12,756 bases of DNA from CAZWHE01 sp964633825 (GTDB lineage Bacteria; Planctomycetota; B15-G4; CAYZWU01): NCBI GenBank assembly GCA_964633825.1, contig CAZWHE010000121.1, positions 1 through 12,756 of the forward strand, written 5' to 3'. Of the stretch, positions 1 to 9,172 are shown one piece after another. The translations under genes were made by a program, and so were the position numbers. Position 1 is the first letter of the stretch, and each line of letters opens with the position of its first letter. The notes beneath the pieces are model-generated. The model made no database searches and was not told the origin of the DNA. It was given only the letters and a program-made list of their open reading frames with translations.

Positions 1-824
1 AAAGATACCGGCGCGGCGGGGGCGGTCTTTTTATACGGTATGTAGTATGGGATGTCTCCAAGAAGGTGGACCATGTTCCTGTCGCACTGTTCCTGATCGA
101 TGAAGAGCTCGAGATCCCTGTCCTCCACATAGGATTCCCACCGGCCGTCGGAAGCAAGAAGGAATTCTTCGATTTCTTCCTCCCTGTCCTGGGCCAGCCT
201 GAGGAACTGGATTTCTTCATTCTTGTCGAGGCAAAAGAAAATGGGGTCGGTGTCATCGAGAATAGCGCCGGCGTATCCCTCGCGAGCCGCTTTGGTCAGA
301 ACGGAACGCAAATCGCCCGTTTTCCTGGTCGTGATTCCCGGAGCGCCGCCAAGGTCCGGGTCCCTTTCCGGGCAGGCCGACGTCCGGGCCTTATCCAGGG
401 CTTCCTTTTTTCTGGAGTGAAAAGCGATCACCAGTCCGTGGTGATGAGACCGGGCGAGAGAGAACAGAAAATCGTTTCCGCAAGTGTTGTAGTAAAAAAC
501 CGGGCCCTTCGTGTCGCCTTCTTTGAAATAGTTGTTCACATATTCCCGGAGAACGTTTGCACAGAAGACTTCCAGATCTTTCGAGATGTCTCGAAGCGGC
601 GTCACACGGCCTTTTTCCCATCTGGCCAGGGCGATCCGTTCTCCATCATCCGTTGGGATGTTGTTCGGTCCGGGCGCCAGGTCCTTGCTGCCCGGCTCGG
701 GACGGACAAGAAGAGTGATCGTCCGGCCGTTCCCGGCCGTTTCGTTGTCGAGAAGGTCGAATTCCCTGTCGTTATGGAAGATCTTTGAGTTTTTCACGGC
801 ATCACTCTTGTCAGGGCTTTTCAT
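1..824 (-). CDS. Hypothetical protein, 3' end off the window
   Basis: An open leftward reading frame runs from ATG at 824-822 to the left edge without a stop, giving 274 visible residues; the C-terminus is missing. I do not recognise the family. The N-terminal third is polar (begins MKSPDKSDAV). A His-rich stretch (SHHHGLVIAF) lies mid-protein. The second half is acidic, with mixed hydrophobic strands (GYAGAILDDTDPIFFCLDKN) and a Glu-rich helix. There is no signal peptide or membrane segment, so it is probably cytoplasmic. ATG 824 is the only usable start: an in-frame TGA lies about 50 nt upstream with no other start codon between. No Shine-Dalgarno sequence precedes it, and the start overlaps the end of a possible small gene (811-1050), which would fit translational coupling. 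Codon composition and lack of stops over 824 nt support real coding, in preference to the opposite-strand frame. Confidence 0.7.
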   Translation of the reverse strand, partial: MKSPDKSDAVKNSKIFHNDREFDLLDNETAGNGRTITLLVRPEPGSKDLAPGPNNIPTDDGERIALARWEKGRVTPLRDISKDLEVFCANVLREYVNNYFKEGDTKGPVFYYNTCGNDFLFSLARSHHHGLVIAFHSRKKEALDKARTSACPERDPDLGGAPGITTRKTGDLRSVLTKAAREGYAGAILDDTDPIFFCLDKNEEIQFLRLAQDREEEIEEFLLASDGRWESYVEDRDLELFIDQEQCDRNMVHLLGDIPYYIPYKKTAPAAPVS

Positions 825-1050
825 TGGTTGCGGAGTGAACGCTGCCGGACAGCATCTTTCGCAGGCTTTGGCTCACTCTTCGCTTGTTGATGAGAAACAG
901 CACGACGCGAAAGGGAAGCTTTAAAAATTCGAGGAAGGCTTCTCCCAACAGTATCAGAACAGCGGCGCGGCTTTGCGCCTTCGGCGCGCGGCTTTGCGCC
1001 CCCGGTTTCCGGCCGACGGGGCTTGTCCGGTTCACGTTCTCATTTTGCAT
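811..1050 (-). CDS. Possible small basic protein overlapping both neighbours (79 aa)
   Basis: This frame starts at ATG 1050-1048, inside the last 11 nt of the FGE-fold gene, and stops at TGA 813-811, 14 nt inside the next gene. Overlap at both ends is the pattern of a translationally coupled operon and is the main argument that it is real. The product has a basic N-terminal half containing a duplicated heptad (GAQSRAP/KAQSRAA, encoded by a 21-nt-period DNA repeat). A hydrophobic/amphipathic stretch follows at about residues 29-54 (AVLILLGEAFLEFLKLPFRV), then a basic tail (INKRRVSQSLRKM). It could be a small membrane-associated protein. I recognise no family and see no clear Shine-Dalgarno sequence. 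The alternative is a non-coding spacer with a GC-rich repeat. Confidence 0.35.
   Translation of the reverse strand: MQNENVNRTSPVGRKPGAQSRAPKAQSRAAVLILLGEAFLEFLKLPFRVVLFLINKRRVSQSLRKMLSGSVHSATNEKP
965..1000. repeat. Two copies of a 15-bp direct repeat, 21-bp period
   Basis: GCGCGGCTTTGCGCC occurs at 965-979 and again at 986-1000, identical in both copies. Each copy, with its preceding G, can form a short GGCGC/GCGCC hairpin. The 21-bp period is a multiple of three and would encode a repeated heptapeptide in the overlapping small frame on the minus strand. No T-run follows on either strand, so it does not look like an intrinsic terminator. Confidence 0.75.
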
Positions 1051-2377
1051 CTCGTACGCACCTGAAACCGATGATTTTTGATGAGGGTCTGCTTCCTTCA
1101 TATGGACTCATGGGCGTCATCCACCGGTAGCGGCAGCATGCATGGCCCGATTCTTCTCTGAAGCTTCCTCCCCTGATCACCACATTCATGATCGCGCCCT
1201 CGAAGACCTTGACGACTTTTCCGTCTTGGTCTGAACAGGTCCATTCCGCGGCGTTTCCGGCCATGTCGTGGCACCCGAACAGAGAATGTCCCTTCAGAAA
1301 GCTCCCGACCTCTGTGGTGTTGCCGATTCCGGTTTCGATCGTGTTGCACTTGTCGGGATCGTACCGGCTGCCCCAGGGGTAGAGCCGGCTCTTTCCTCCA
1401 CTGGCGGCGACCTCCCATTCCTCTTCCGTGGGGAGGCGGTTTCCTTTCCAAAGGGCATAGGCGTTGGCGGCTTCCCACGAGACGCCGATCACGGGATGGT
1501 CGGCCCTGTCTTCGGGATAGTATTTTTCGTGGTTGATGTTCACCGGCCAGAAATAGGGCATGTACTTCAAACGGATTTCTTCGTCCAGGGATCGGAGGAA
1601 AAAGTTGAATTCCTTGTTGGTGACTTCGTACTTGTCGATGTAGAAATCACGGAGCTTGACCTTTCTCCTTTTGTCCCGCTTGTCATCCCAACCCGTGTTC
1701 GGTCCCACGTAATAGAATCCCCCCGGTACGATGACCATGCCGGGAGGAGCGCGCCGCCCGCGCGCGCCGAATTCGCTCGGCCTCTCGAGACGGTCCAGCT
1801 CGGCTTTGGCTTCGGCAAAGGCATTGTTGGCATCGGCGAAGGCGCGCGCCTCGCGGAGTTCGGTAAAGAGATGGGTATTCCAGAATTCGTGGAACGGAGT
1901 GTACGGAGTCAGAACCGCAGCGTATCTCTCGTTCAAAGCTTCGATCTCGGGATCCCTGTTGTGGCGCATGGCATCGTAAAATATCTTGCCGACAATATTG
2001 AGAAAGGGTACGAGAAGTTCCTCCGGAGTTCGTGTGACGTCCGAAGCCCGGTTCGCTAAAAAGTCTTTCGTCGAATCAAGAAAGCGTTTTTCCGAAACGC
2101 GCCTGCCCGTTCGGGAGAGCTCTTTCCAGGTTTTTCTGATCTCGGGCGTCGCCGCGATCCATGTTTTTGTGAGAGATTGGATGAAATCAGAGCAGTTGGG
2201 GCCTGAAATGGCATCGAACTCTTTATCGAGATTCATATAGAGCCGCGCCAGGGCTCTTTCAGAATCATCGAGAACCTGCCTTGCGTTTTTCAGTTTCTGA
2301 CGCGCCTTGGCCAAGCGTGCATTCTCGTCGATGGGAGGCGCGAGGAAGGCAAGGGCAACAAGAATCCAAACGATCAT
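1040..2377 (-). CDS. Exported/anchored coiled-coil protein with C-terminal FGE-sulfatase (SUMF1-like) domain
   Basis: The protein has 445 residues. Residues 1-14 (MIVWILVALAFLAP) form a signal peptide or membrane anchor. Residues 15-200 are helical and charged, with coiled-coil stretches around 20-55 and 170-200. Residues 213-445 form a formylglycine-generating-enzyme fold: GMVIVPGGFYYVG, DFYIDKYEVTNKEF, HPVIGVSWEAANAYALWKG, RLPTEEEWEVAASGG, YPWG, DMAGNAAEWT, RGGSF and a closing GFRCV. In true FGE, two active-site Cys bind copper (Cys336/Cys341 in the human enzyme). Here the RGGSF segment continues REESGHACC, so the position of the first Cys is not Cys, while C414/C415 lie near the second. 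Sulfatase activation is therefore unlikely; a structural, binding or signalling role at the envelope is my inference. A Shine-Dalgarno AGGAG lies about 10 nt before ATG 2377. The gene lies 84 nt downstream of the flavoenzyme, same strand, probably co-transcribed. Confidence 0.9.
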   Translation of the reverse strand: MIVWILVALAFLAPPIDENARLAKARQKLKNARQVLDDSERALARLYMNLDKEFDAISGPNCSDFIQSLTKTWIAATPEIRKTWKELSRTGRRVSEKRFLDSTKDFLANRASDVTRTPEELLVPFLNIVGKIFYDAMRHNRDPEIEALNERYAAVLTPYTPFHEFWNTHLFTELREARAFADANNAFAEAKAELDRLERPSEFGARGRRAPPGMVIVPGGFYYVGPNTGWDDKRDKRRKVKLRDFYIDKYEVTNKEFNFFLRSLDEEIRLKYMPYFWPVNINHEKYYPEDRADHPVIGVSWEAANAYALWKGNRLPTEEEWEVAASGGKSRLYPWGSRYDPDKCNTIETGIGNTTEVGSFLKGHSLFGCHDMAGNAAEWTCSDQDGKVVKVFEGAIMNVVIRGGSFREESGHACCRYRWMTPMSPYEGSRPSSKIIGFRCVRDAK

Positions 2378-2461
2378 GGTCTCGCTCTCCTATATTTATC
2401 TCTCTGCGGTTTCGGCCCCGGTTTCGTCGGAGACGGTCCGAAGACCGGCCGGACCGCATCG

Positions 2462-3424
2462 TCAGGTCGCAAAGCCTTGGACTATATTACGGTACTCGGT
2501 CACCATCCGGTAAACGATTTCCTCGGCGGAGAAGATTTCGTCGATCAGCCCCGAGCACTGTCCAACTTCGATCACGCCTTCCTCGAGCTCTCCTTCGAAT
2601 ATGCCTGCTTGGGCTCTCCCTTTGCCGAGGAGGACGGACAGCTCGTCGGTCGTCGCGCCCTTGGCCTCGGCTTCCCGAATCCTCTCGGCGAATGTGTTTT
2701 TAACCATTCGAGTGGGCAGGAGCTTTTTCAGAAGGAGGAGGGTGTCTGTCGCCCCGCACCGGGCGACGGCTTTCTTGTACCCATCGCTGGCCGATGACTC
2801 GACAGAGGCCGCGAAGCGGGAACCCACCTGGACCGCGTCGGCGCCCAGCGCGAGCGCGGCGGCCATGCCCCGGCCGTCGGCGATTCCGCCCGCTGCAATC
2901 ACGGGGATGTCCACGGAATTCACCGTCTGGGGAACGAGGCAGAATGTGGTGATCTCATCGCGCCCGTTGTGCCCGCCCGCCTCGAATCCCTCCACGACAA
3001 CGGCGTCGACTCCGGCGTCCTGACATTTACGCGCCAGAGCGGGGGTCGATGTGACGTGAAAAACGGTGATCCCTTCTTTCTTGAAGAAGGGGGTGTACTT
3101 TTTCGGGGACCCGGCCGACACGACGACGACGGGCACCTCTTCGCTGATTACGAGATCGACGCAGTCGGGGATGTGGCGGTAGGTGATCGGCAGGTTCACG
3201 CCGAAGGGGCGGTTAGTCAGGGAGCGTGCTTTCCGGATTTGCTTCTTGAGGATATCGGGCTCCATTGAACCCGCCCCGATGAGACCGAGCCCGCCGGCCT
3301 TGGAAACGGCTCCCGCCAGCTTTCCTCCCGAACACCAGATCATGCCGCCCTGGATGATGGGGTAATCGATCTTGAGAAGTTCGGTCAGGGGTGTCTGAAT
3401 AGGGAGCGGTTTGTCCGTCATCAT
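2462..3424 (-). CDS. Nitronate monooxygenase / FabK-type enoyl-ACP reductase family flavoprotein
   Basis: This 320-residue protein is a full-length member of the FMN-dependent TIM-barrel family that includes 2-nitropropane dioxygenase/nitronate monooxygenase and enoyl-ACP reductase II (FabK). The signatures are in order: YPIIQGGMIWCSGG near residue 21, GGLGLIGAG at 44-52, the family motif EGFEAGGHNG at 145-154 with the expected active-site His152, AAGGIADGRG at 177-186, and the phosphate-binding GADAVQVGSRF at 194-204. A GQCSGLI segment near 287 resembles the FabK-like branch, so a role in fatty acid synthesis is as plausible as nitronate oxidation; sequence alone does not decide. It is cytoplasmic. 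Two consecutive ATGs (3424 and 3421) are available; AAGGA at 3434-3430 is 5 nt from the first and 8 nt from the second, so either may be used. It heads the leftward block. Confidence 0.9.
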   Translation of the reverse strand: MMTDKPLPIQTPLTELLKIDYPIIQGGMIWCSGGKLAGAVSKAGGLGLIGAGSMEPDILKKQIRKARSLTNRPFGVNLPITYRHIPDCVDLVISEEVPVVVVSAGSPKKYTPFFKKEGITVFHVTSTPALARKCQDAGVDAVVVEGFEAGGHNGRDEITTFCLVPQTVNSVDIPVIAAGGIADGRGMAAALALGADAVQVGSRFAASVESSASDGYKKAVARCGATDTLLLLKKLLPTRMVKNTFAERIREAEAKGATTDELSVLLGKGRAQAGIFEGELEEGVIEVGQCSGLIDEIFSAEEIVYRMVTEYRNIVQGFAT

Positions 3425-3481
3425 TTCAATCCTTTAATCAACATCCGGACCCGGTCAGGTTAAGAAAATATCGGATCAAAT

Positions 3482-3500
3482 CAAGATCGAGAAGATCTTG
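3482..3500. repeat. Perfect 7-bp inverted repeat between divergent genes
   Basis: CAAGATC (3482-3488) and GATCTTG (3494-3500) are exact reverse complements separated by 5 nt (GAGAA). The repeat lies in the 279-nt intergenic region between the leftward flavoenzyme and the rightward selenoprotein gene, 58 nt upstream of the former and 72 nt upstream of the latter's -35 box. No T-run follows, so an operator or a leader-RNA hairpin is more likely than a terminator. Function is inferred only. Confidence 0.45.
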
Positions 3501-3571
3501 TGCGAAAGAATTGATAAAATCAAAGCCGATTCTTGCAGGATCTAATCAAACTGAAAAAGTAGGAAAAAAGC

Positions 3572-3601
3572 TTGACATATTCTCGAATGAATATATATAT
3601 T
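3572..3601 (+). promoter_or_regulatory. Sigma-70-type promoter of the selenoprotein gene
   Basis: A consensus -35 box TTGACA (3572-3577) is followed after 18 nt by TATATT (3596-3601), a five-of-six match to TATAAT; TATATA with a 16-nt spacer is an alternative -10. The surroundings (3541-3640) are strikingly AT-rich for this window. An extended -10-like TGGTATGAT lies just downstream at 3601-3609 but has no -35 partner. The predicted leader is about 95 nt. Confidence 0.7.
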
Positions 3602-3703
3602 GGTATGATTATATTCTTTTCTTAGCCTGGTAACCGGATTTAAGCCATATACCCTTTTATTCAATTTGATTGCCTGATTCATTTTTTCGAGAGGAGACAT
3701 GAA

Positions 3704-4522
3704 ATGAAACTGAAACTCTTTTCCATCATGACCGCATTCCTCCTGGTCTGTCTTGCGCCGGCGGCACTGGCGGGACCGGGCGTTGGAAGCCCCGCCCCCG
3801 ATTTCACACTGAAAGACGTCAACGGCAATGACCACAGCCTGTCCGACTATGCGGGCAAAGTGCTCCTGCTGAACTTCTGGGCATCCTGGTGACCATCATG
3901 TGTTGCGGAGTTGCCGCAAATCGACGGTATTGCATCGACATACGCGGACCGTGGCGTCGTCGTCATGGGCATCAACTACAAGGAAAGCCTGGGAATCGTT
4001 CAAAATTATCAGAACATGTATCCCAACATCCTCATGCTCAGGGATACGAGCGGTTCCGTATACAACCAGTACAGGCAGAACGGGTACATCCCGTTGAACT
4101 ACGTGATCGACCATGACCTCAGCCAGACGGTCCTCTTCTGGATGGAGGGATACAGCCACAGCACGATCCAGAACAAGATCATCAACGCTCTCTCCGATGT
4201 GAGCGTCAACCTCACACCTTTCTCGACGCAGATCCCGCTTGGAACACAGCTGCAGTTCGACATTACAGTGGAAAACCACATCACAGGCGCCGGCCGCTTC
4301 TGCTATATGCTGCTCCAGGCCGAAACCCCGTCCGGTGGGTCGGTCCAGGTCGGCAACGTAACCACCCTGAACCTGGCCCCGGCCGAGGTTCGTGTGATCA
4401 ACAAGAACCTGACCATCCCTGTTACAGCTCCTCTCGGTACTTACAGAATGAAAGCCCTGCTGGGAATGCCGCCGTCAAGCCTGTGGACCATGGACTTCTT
4501 TGATTTCGACATCGTTCCCTGA
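3704..4522 (+). CDS. Exported TlpA-like thioredoxin selenoprotein (UxxC) with C-terminal Ig-like domain
   Basis: The protein has 272 residues if the in-frame TGA at 3890-3892 (codon 63) is read as selenocysteine. Residues 1-23 are a Sec signal peptide (cleavage likely after ALA23); there is no lipobox. Residues 27-165 are a thioredoxin/TlpA domain: APDFTLKDVNG, VLLLNFWASW, then U63-P-S-C66 in place of CxxC, VAELPQID, VVVMGINY, and the cis-proline region GYIP130 followed by NYVIDHD. Residues 168-272 look like a beta-sandwich (Ig-like) domain. Homology continues in the same frame across the TGA, as expected for recoding and not for a broken gene. A SECIS-like hairpin follows the TGA (3903-3919). 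GAGGAG (3691-3696) lies 7 nt before ATG 3704. It is probably a periplasmic thiol:disulfide oxidoreductase with Sec as the attacking residue; its substrate is unknown. Standard gene calling would split it at the TGA into a 62-aa fragment and a downstream frame starting near TTG 3911. The alternative is a TGY-to-TGA mutation or assembly error. Confidence 0.85.
3903..3919 (+). promoter_or_regulatory. Candidate bacterial SECIS hairpin
   Basis: TTGCGG (3903-3908) pairs perfectly with CCGCAA (3914-3919) around the 5-nt loop AGTTG (3909-3913). The loop begins 17 nt after the last base of the TGA (16 nt between). Bacterial SECIS elements lie inside the coding region just after the UGA, with a short apical loop carrying a G, usually followed by U, among its first bases, about 16-37 nt from the UGA; this one fits at the short end of that range. 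For comparison, the E. coli fdhF loop is AGGUCU. It would bind SelB. The same bases also encode the conserved CVAELPQ segment. Confidence 0.7.
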
Positions 4523-4554
4523 TGAACGGTTTAAAACCGAATTCGTAAAAAGCG

Positions 4555-4585
4555 AAAGAACCCCGGCCCGCCGGGGTTCTTTTTT
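4555..4585. terminator. Bidirectional intrinsic terminator
   Basis: AAAGAACCCCGG (4555-4566) and CCGGGGTTCTTT (4571-4582) form a 12-bp stem with a CCCG loop, followed by a T-run to 4585 on the plus strand. The minus strand also has T-rich sequence after the hairpin (a complement of the A-rich 4546-4557). It sits between the convergent selenoprotein and RND genes, 33 nt after the stop of the former and 19 nt after the stop of the latter, and can serve both. Confidence 0.9.
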
Positions 4586-4603
4586 GCCCTCGCAGAACCC
4601 GAT

Positions 4604-7687
<3,084 letters not shown>

Positions 7688-7707
7688 AGTGAGAACGGCC
7701 GTGATTG

Positions 7708-7736
7708 TTGCATCGGGCTTCTTCCCCTGTTACGAT
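7708..7736 (+). promoter_or_regulatory. Possible promoter of the glucose-6-phosphate isomerase gene
   Basis: TTGCAT (7708-7713) is followed after 17 nt by TACGAT (7731-7736), four of six matches to each sigma-70 box. A short inverted repeat, ATCGC-GAGCA-GCGAT (7735-7749), overlaps the expected start of transcription. The 111-nt gap separates it from the divergent RND gene. Confidence 0.35.
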
Positions 7737-7798
7737 CGCGAGCAGCGATGAGATGGTTTTTTTTTGTCTCTTGACCGCCGGCGAGGCGAGGGGGACTT

Positions 7799-9172
7799 AT
7801 GCCTGATTTTCCGGGATTGCGCTTCGATTACAACCGGTTCTTTTCAGACTCCGTCGGCGCCATGGGGTTGACAAGGAAGGAGCTGGACGCGTTTCACGGC
7901 CGCGCAGCCGAGGCCCACGACCGGGTTCTGGCCGAATCGGTTTCCGTCAGGGCGGGATTCCTCGGCCTTCCCGACGGCGGTGGCGAAGCCCGCCGCATTG
8001 CAGAAGCCGCCGCGTCCGACAGGGGGCGTTTCAAGAACTTCGTCGTCCTCGGGATCGGGGGGTCGGCCCTGGGAGCCGCCGCTCTCCAGGGAGCCCTGAA
8101 CCATCCCTTTCACAACCTCCTTCCCGATAAAAAGAGAAGCTCCTTTCCCCGCGTGTTCGTTCTCGACAACATCGACCCCGACTTCCTGGCCGGCGTGATG
8201 GATGTGGTCGACGTGAAGGAGACGCTCTTCCACGTCGTTTCGAAATCGGGCCGGACCGCCGAGACGATGGCGCAGTTCATGATCTTCGGGAGCATGCTGC
8301 ACAAGAAGCTCGGAAAGAGAGCTGCCGACCACCTTGTGATAACGACCGACGAAAAAAAGGGACCTCTCCGCGCCGCCGCCCGCGACATGAAGTGCCGCAC
8401 CTGGAGCGTTCCCGCAAACGTGGGGGGGCGCTTCTCGGTGCTGAGCCCGGTGGGACTCGTGTCGGCCGCCTACGGCGGGATCGACATACTCGGCTTGCTC
8501 GAGGGTGCGCGCCGGATGCGCGAGAAGTGCCGCACGGGAAAGATGGAGGAAAACCCGGCGCTCTTTTATGCCGCGGCCCAGTACATCTTCAATACAACGA
8601 AGGGCGCCAACCTCTCCGTCTTGTTCGCCTACTCACAGAAACTTCTCGGCCTGGCGGACTGGTACAGGCAGCTCCTCGCCGAAAGCCTCGGAAAGCGCTT
8701 GAATCTGGAGGGAGAAGAGGTCTTCACCGGCGTCACGCCCGTCAGAGCGCTCGGCGTGACCGATCAGCACTCACAGGTTCAGCTTTACGTCGAGGGGCCT
8801 CCCGACAAGATATTCACTTTTCTCACCGTCGATGAGTTTTCGTCGAACGTGACCATTCCCGACGACGGCGTCCGCCCGGAGGGTCAGGAATATCTCCCGG
8901 GTCGGAGCGTCAAAGATCTTTTCGATGCCGAGCTTCGCGGGACCGAGCTGGCTCTCCGGGAAGCGGGCCGCCCTTCCTGCCGCATCGTTTTTCCGTCGAT
9001 CTGTCCGGAAACGATCGGACAGTTCTTTCTCGCCATGGAGCTCCATATCGCCTACTCGGGAAGCCTCTACGGGATCGATCCCTACAACCAGCCCGGTGTG
9101 GAGAGGGGTAAGAGAGCGGCCATCGCATTCATGGGGCGGCAGGAATTCGAACGGAACGGCGGCGGTTCGTGA
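7799..9172 (+). CDS. pgi: Glucose-6-phosphate isomerase
   Basis: The 457-residue product interconverts glucose 6-phosphate and fructose 6-phosphate in glycolysis and gluconeogenesis, in the cytoplasm. It is the short bacterial form (near 450 residues, Bacillus-like), not the 550-residue enterobacterial form. Visible motifs are: GIGGSALG (85-92), the phosphate-binding SKSGRTAET (148-156), PGI signature 1 NVGGRFS (207-213), ESLGKR (295-300) with the catalytic-base Glu295, TDQHSQ (321-326) with His324, and signature 2 ending YNQPGVERGK (429-438) with Lys438. All key residues are present. GAGGGGG lies just before ATG 7799. Its TGA stop touches the stop of the convergent SurA-like gene with no spacer. 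Confidence 0.97.
   Translation: MPDFPGLRFDYNRFFSDSVGAMGLTRKELDAFHGRAAEAHDRVLAESVSVRAGFLGLPDGGGEARRIAEAAASDRGRFKNFVVLGIGGSALGAAALQGALNHPFHNLLPDKKRSSFPRVFVLDNIDPDFLAGVMDVVDVKETLFHVVSKSGRTAETMAQFMIFGSMLHKKLGKRAADHLVITTDEKKGPLRAAARDMKCRTWSVPANVGGRFSVLSPVGLVSAAYGGIDILGLLEGARRMREKCRTGKMEENPALFYAAAQYIFNTTKGANLSVLFAYSQKLLGLADWYRQLLAESLGKRLNLEGEEVFTGVTPVRALGVTDQHSQVQLYVEGPPDKIFTFLTVDEFSSNVTIPDDGVRPEGQEYLPGRSVKDLFDAELRGTELALREAGRPSCRIVFPSICPETIGQFFLAMELHIAYSGSLYGIDPYNQPGVERGKRAAIAFMGRQEFERNGGGS

Noticed and set aside
66..788. A 240-codon plus-strand frame over the left-edge gene
   Set aside because: The minus-strand frame is open over the full 824 nt with a more protein-like composition and fits the leftward gene order, so the plus frame is taken as its shadow. 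This is less certain than for the RND case because neither product is recognised.
965..1000. The GC-rich repeat as a terminator or CRISPR-like array
   Set aside because: Only two copies, no unique spacers of CRISPR length and no T-run after either hairpin.
3542..3835. A minus-strand frame over the selenoprotein promoter and signal peptide
   Set aside because: It crosses an AT-rich promoter region and the coding strand of a clear gene, with no recognisable domain.
3704..3892. A 62-aa truncated thioredoxin plus a separate gene starting near 3911 (pseudogene reading)
   Set aside because: The frame is unchanged across the TGA, no other lesion is present, the TGA is exactly at the catalytic Cys, a SECIS-like hairpin follows, and promoter, ribosome site and terminator are intact. 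Sequence error remains possible.
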